From Candidatus Saccharibacteria bacterium UBA1788 (GTDB lineage: Bacteria > Patescibacteriota > Saccharimonadia > Saccharimonadales > Saccharimonadaceae), in the NCBI GenBank assembly GCA_002315165.1, contig DCGC01000032.1:1-15946 (forward strand): DNA of 15,946 bases, given 5' to 3'. Below, piece after piece: positions 12,873-15,946 of this stretch (the first letter of the stretch is position 1; every line of letters starts with the position of its first letter). The notes under the pieces were generated by a model. It was not told the origin of the DNA. It searched no databases and was given only the letters and a program-made list of their open reading frames with translations. Both the position numbers and the translations under genes were made by a program.

Positions 12873-14141
12873 CTACTCAAACATTGTTTTGCGCTTGAGG
12901 TGATTATGATAAGTAATAGCAAAGCGATGCGCTTCGTCGTCGATTCTAGTCATCAACTTGACAAAATCTTCGTCATGTGCTATAATAGACTTATACGTGT
13001 CACCATCAGAGTAAAAAACCTGGTGGGTTTTTATTATGTTGGTGTGATTACCTGATTTTTCGTGGGCGAGAAATGGAATTTTTTCTTTTTTTAGGAGGTT
13101 AGCAACAGCCTTAATTTGCAATTCCCCGCCATCAAGAATGACCAAATCTGGACGCCCCCAGCTATCGAGATACTTAAGGCGACGTTCTAATACCTCTTTA
13201 AGGCTGGCCGGATCGTCATTTCGTTGTTCATGCAACTTGAACTTACGATACTGGTCGCGAGCGGCGACGCCATTGATAAAAACTACCATTGAACCAGCAA
13301 CGTTAGTGCCAGATTGATGAGAAATATCGTAACCTTCAATACGGCGAGGGGGCTGGTCGAGATGGAGCAGGTTTTGGAGCTGACGCAGAGCGCGGTCGGA
13401 AGAAATGTCGAGAAATTCCTTATCGGAAAAAATAATTTTATTTTGGAGCCCTTTGAGACCGAGAAGTTCGTTGCGATATTTTGCGGCGAGTTCATAATTA
13501 TTACTAGCCGAAGCTTCATACATGGATTTTTCAATTTCTTTAAGAAGCTTGCTACGCTTTCCTTCAAGATAGGAGATAAGTTTATAGAGAATAAGGCGAT
13601 ACTCTTTCTCGGTCATTTTGCCAACTTCTATGCCCGGAGAAAGATTGAGGTCAGTGTCGAGATTTTTCTGTCCGTTGTAAGGCTTGGTGTAGAACGGAAA
13701 AATTTTGCGTAGGATTCTCAGAGAACGCTCGATTGCGTTTTTACCGTAAAAAGGGCCAATATACTTAGCGCCGTCGTCTAGAGGGTTGCGAGTAGTAGAG
13801 ACATCTGGGATTTTTTCATTCGTCGTAATGCGAACATAGGAGACAGTCTTGTCGTCGCGCAACAAAATATTCCATTTTGGCATATATCGCTTAATCATTT
13901 CTGATTCGAGAAACAGAGCATCCATTTCCGTATCGACGACTATCCATTCAGTGTCGTTGATTCCTTCTACTAAAGCAGTGGTTTTTGGGTCTTTGGGCGA
14001 ATTATTAAAATAACTGCGAACGCGATTTTTTAGAACTGCGGCTTTGCCAACATAAATAATCTCGCCTTGGGAATTTCTATGAAAATATACCCCTGGGGCG
14101 GCAGGAAGAGTTTTTAGTTTAGCTTTCAATAATTCGTTCAT
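12873..14141 (-). CDS. uvrC: UvrC-like excinuclease subunit, short form without HhH domain
   Basis: Dual-incision nuclease of nucleotide excision repair, recruited by UvrB. 422 residues against about 600 usual. Domains in order: GIY-YIG nuclease (PGVYFHRNSQGEIIYVGKA, with Tyr19, Tyr30, Arg40 and the metal ligand Glu79), UVR motif (about 205-230), and RNase H-like nuclease with Asp272 (YDISH), Asp309/310, Asp337 (LDGG) and His405 (DEAHRF). It ends 17 residues after that histidine, so the C-terminal helix-hairpin-helix DNA-binding domain is absent. The Cys cluster that binds Fe-S in canonical UvrC (between the GIY-YIG and UVR parts) is also missing; the whole protein has no cysteine. The catalytic residues argue for an active enzyme. 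It overlaps the upstream 161-residue gene by 23 nt. No UvrA or UvrB in view. Confidence 0.92.
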   Translation of the reverse strand: MNELLKAKLKTLPAAPGVYFHRNSQGEIIYVGKAAVLKNRVRSYFNNSPKDPKTTALVEGINDTEWIVVDTEMDALFLESEMIKRYMPKWNILLRDDKTVSYVRITTNEKIPDVSTTRNPLDDGAKYIGPFYGKNAIERSLRILRKIFPFYTKPYNGQKNLDTDLNLSPGIEVGKMTEKEYRLILYKLISYLEGKRSKLLKEIEKSMYEASASNNYELAAKYRNELLGLKGLQNKIIFSDKEFLDISSDRALRQLQNLLHLDQPPRRIEGYDISHQSGTNVAGSMVVFINGVAARDQYRKFKLHEQRNDDPASLKEVLERRLKYLDSWGRPDLVILDGGELQIKAVANLLKKEKIPFLAHEKSGNHTNIIKTHQVFYSDGDTYKSIIAHDEDFVKLMTRIDDEAHRFAITYHNHLKRKTMFE

Positions 14142-14604
14142 TAATCATATTATAAAATATTTCTTCAAAATTGTCATACTGAAGATATTCTTCCGGATAA
14201 AAGTCATTAGAAAGTGGCGTGCGGTCAATTGCGTAGCTAGTAAGGGTGTTGATAATATAATTATTTTGATCATTATTATCTATGAGTAGCCATTCCCCAT
14301 CGATTTCTAGCAGGATATCAAAATCGTCGGCTAAGTCATAATTTTCGTCAAGGCCAAGAACTTCGGTCGCGTCAATAAGACCGTCGAACTGGATAAAAAG
14401 TTGGTCATTGTCGCGGATAAAAGAAACGGTAGGGTCGATAACGTCTCCAGCGTCGTTTTCGATGAGAAGCTCCATAACCTCACCATGATATTTTTCCGGA
14501 GCAGTACTAGAAAGGTTTGATTGTTTACTGCAACAAAAAGACAAAATTAGAACAACTAAGATGGCAGCTATCGTTACAACAATGATAGAACGTTTTTTCT
14601 TCAT
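14119..14604 (-). CDS. Small acidic membrane-anchored protein, 161 aa
   Basis: I do not recognise the family. A basic start (MKKKRS) and a long hydrophobic segment (about 7-23) lead to Cys24-Cys25; LSFC is a poor lipobox, so this is either a lipoprotein with a weak signal or an N-terminally anchored protein. The exposed part is very acidic (runs such as ENDAGDVID and DENYDLADDFDILLEIDGEW) with a hydrophobic core pattern suggesting a small folded domain. Its end overlaps the uvrC start by 23 nt out of frame, so uvrC translation is probably coupled to it. The start is fixed by an extended -10 ending 7 nt upstream. Confidence 0.75.
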   Translation of the reverse strand: MKKKRSIIVVTIAAILVVLILSFCCSKQSNLSSTAPEKYHGEVMELLIENDAGDVIDPTVSFIRDNDQLFIQFDGLIDATEVLGLDENYDLADDFDILLEIDGEWLLIDNNDQNNYIINTLTSYAIDRTPLSNDFYPEEYLQYDNFEEIFYNMINERIIES

Positions 14605-14611
14605 TTTTCGA

Positions 14612-14620
14612 ATTATATCA
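14612..14620 (-). promoter_or_regulatory. Extended -10 promoter of the 161-aa gene and uvrC, leaderless type
   Basis: The minus strand reads TGATATAAT; the hexamer (14612-14617) ends 7 nt before ATG 14604. Its -35 region coincides with the -10 of the divergent enolase promoter. Confidence 0.7.
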
Positions 14621-14630
14621 TAGGGGAGTA

Positions 14631-14639
14631 TGTTATAAT
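14631..14639 (+). promoter_or_regulatory. Extended -10 promoter of eno, leaderless type
   Basis: The plus strand carries TATAAT at 14634-14639 preceded by TGT (14631-14633). The hexamer ends 7 nt before ATG 14647 but only 1 nt before ATG 14641, which decides the start. The 16-nt gap to the opposing hexamer leaves no independent -35. Confidence 0.7.
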
Positions 14640-14646
14640 AATGCTT

Positions 14647-15924
14647 ATGGATAATTTAACAATTTCTAATATTAGAGCGAGGCAAATTTTAGATAGTCGA
14701 GGAAATCCAACAGTTGAGGCTGATGTTTTCTTGAGTAATGGTTGCGCAGGGCGCGCATCGGCTCCTTCTGGAGCTTCTACCGGGTCGCACGAGGCCATAG
14801 AATTAAGAGATAACGATAAATCATATTATGGTGGTAAGGGCGTATTAAAGGCTGTTTGGAATGTAAACAGCAAGATAAAAGATGTTTTGGTTGGTAACTC
14901 TGCAGACCAAAAGACGGTTGACGAAATGATGATTGATTTGGACGGCACCGATAATAAGTCTAAACTTGGCGCGAATGCAACTTTAGCGGTTTCTTTAGCG
15001 ACAGCAAAAGCCGTTGCTAAGGCAAAGAAAGTTCCATTTTACACATATATCGCAGAGCTGGGAAAAAACGATAAGATGTCATTGCCGATGCCGATGATGA
15101 ACGTAATGAACGGCGGAGCACACGCCGACTGGTCGACTGATTTCCAAGAATATATGATTATCCCTAGGGGCGCAGAGAACATTACTGATGCCGTGAGAAT
15201 GGGTTCGGAAGTTTTTCATGCGCTAAAAAGTGTTCTAAAAGACCGCAGCTATCCTACAACTGTGGGCGATGAAGGTGGATATGCCCCAAAGATGCGCGAC
15301 GGAAATAATGAGCCGCTAGAATACATCAAGTTAGCAGTAGAAAAAACCGGTTATAGATTTGGCGAAGATATTGCGATTGCAATGGATATTGCGTCGAGCG
15401 AACTATTCAAAGATGGTCACTATGAACTAAGAACCAATGGCGATTGGAAAACTGCTGACGATTTAACGAACTGGTATGATTGGATTATTAATAATTATCC
15501 TGTTGTTTCGATTGAAGATGGCTTAGGCGAAGATGATTGGGCTGGATGGAAAATGATGACCGAACGGTTAGGAAAAAGAATTCAGCTAGTTGGCGATGAT
15601 CTATTTGTTACTAACACTGAACTCTTAAAGAGGGGTATTGATGAGAAAGTGGCAAATGCGATTTTGATTAAGCCAAACCAAATTGGAACTTTGACCGAAA
15701 CGATTGCCGCAATCAACATGGCGAAAAATGCAGGATACAATACCGTTATTTCCCATCGCTCTGGAGAAACTGAAGATACGTCGATTGCGCATATTGCAGT
15801 AGGCATGGGTGCAGGGCAGATAAAAACCGGCTCCTTATCTCGTAGTGAAAGAATGTGCAAATATAACGAGTTGATTAGGATTGCCGAAGGAAATTCTAGA
15901 TTAGGACTAAGCAAGGTTCTTTAG
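14647..15924 (+). CDS. eno: Enolase (phosphopyruvate hydratase)
   Basis: Cytosolic glycolytic enzyme converting 2-phosphoglycerate to phosphoenolpyruvate. 425 residues from ATG 14647, full length. All key residues are present and sit within one or two positions of E. coli enolase: His159 (GGAHADW), Glu168, the acid/base pair Glu209 (GDEGGYAP) and Lys342 (LIKPNQIG), Mg2+ ligands Asp247, Glu290 (SIEDGL) and Asp317 (GDDLF), the HRS loop at 370-372 (SHRSGETED), and SLSRSERMCKYN near the end. The NVMNGGAHADW block has Met and Trp where Ile and Asn are common. The in-frame ATG at 14641 lies against the -10 and is unlikely to be transcribed. It is divergent from the 161-residue gene/uvrC unit and is the only plus-strand protein gene here. 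Confidence 0.98.
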   Translation: MDNLTISNIRARQILDSRGNPTVEADVFLSNGCAGRASAPSGASTGSHEAIELRDNDKSYYGGKGVLKAVWNVNSKIKDVLVGNSADQKTVDEMMIDLDGTDNKSKLGANATLAVSLATAKAVAKAKKVPFYTYIAELGKNDKMSLPMPMMNVMNGGAHADWSTDFQEYMIIPRGAENITDAVRMGSEVFHALKSVLKDRSYPTTVGDEGGYAPKMRDGNNEPLEYIKLAVEKTGYRFGEDIAIAMDIASSELFKDGHYELRTNGDWKTADDLTNWYDWIINNYPVVSIEDGLGEDDWAGWKMMTERLGKRIQLVGDDLFVTNTELLKRGIDEKVANAILIKPNQIGTLTETIAAINMAKNAGYNTVISHRSGETEDTSIAHIAVGMGAGQIKTGSLSRSERMCKYNELIRIAEGNSRLGLSKVL

Positions 15925-15946
15925 TTCCCGCTCCGGCAACAATAAT

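Noticed and set aside
12836..12922. Longer N-terminus for SecG starting at 12922
   Set aside because: It would extend through the promoter and the uvrC end and add residues not found in SecG; the signature protein begins at 12835.
13314..13712. A 132-codon plus-strand frame opposite uvrC
   Set aside because: Antisense shadow of a gene with intact catalytic motifs; no promoter or Shine-Dalgarno and no recognisable domain.
1..15946. UGA recoding as in Gracilibacteria/SR1
   Set aside because: Genes end at expected lengths at standard stops and need no internal UGA read as glycine.
1..15946. CRISPR arrays, insertion sequences, integrases or phage genes
   Set aside because: I found no regularly spaced repeats, transposase or integrase motifs, or terminal inverted repeats; the tRNA genes have no adjacent integrase.

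Overview
The window looks like a chromosomal segment of a Candidate Phyla Radiation (Patescibacteria) bacterium, most probably a Saccharibacteria (TM7) relative. This rests on compact, overlapping minus-strand gene strings, a short cysteine-free UvrC, small lineage-type hypothetical genes, and a surface-protein cluster with a Gram-positive layout. All reading frames are consistent with the standard code, and I see no UGA recoding. The phylum call is an inference; no 16S rRNA or marker phylogeny is available here.

Layout, left to right. (1) 1-2509, minus strand: a TatD-type hydrolase, a 46-residue micro-ORF, a 119-residue unknown and a DUF1653 protein form a chain of overlapping genes. A class V cysteine desulfurase follows with its own promoter and runs off the left edge. 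(2) 2533-5142, minus strand: typA/bipA, then a 53-residue and a 134-residue unknown gene whose 5' leaders share one architecture (extended -10, exactly 10 nt, a TAGTC/GACTA hairpin, then a G-rich Shine-Dalgarno). (3) 5181-5411, plus strand: tRNA-Val(GAC) and tRNA-Lys(UUU) with promoter and terminator. (4) 5424-10750, minus strand: six genes for exported proteins. There are two small secreted proteins with degenerate W-x-L motifs, three paralogous signal-peptide/C-terminal-anchor proteins resembling WxL-interacting proteins (DUF916/DUF3324 type), and one protein with a VPKTG-membrane-basic tail. The composition matches the csc (cell-surface complex) clusters of Gram-positive bacteria. (5) 10761-10915: tRNA-Leu(GAG), minus strand. 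(6) 10922-14620, minus strand: an N-terminally anchored oligopeptide-binding protein behind secG, a uvrC lacking the HhH domain, and a small acidic membrane-anchored protein. (7) 14631-15924, plus strand: enolase, divergent from group 6.

Expression signals are unusually clear. Housekeeping genes (cysteine desulfurase, tatD, typA, the 161-residue gene, eno, secG) have TATAAT hexamers, mostly extended as TGnTATAAT, ending only 6-8 nt before the start codon. This predicts leaderless mRNAs. Several surface-cluster genes and the two small genes after typA instead have real leaders with Shine-Dalgarno sequences. The promoter positions also correct several starts: eno to 14647, the first WxL-like gene to 10691 and secG to 12835. 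The spacing after the G-rich leader sets the 134-residue gene to 2962.

The most interesting system is the surface cluster. The WxL-like proteins are probably the abundant secreted subunits, the WxLIP-like proteins their membrane/peptidoglycan tethers, and the VPKTG protein a further wall component. Together they are a candidate surface or attachment complex for an epibiotic cell.
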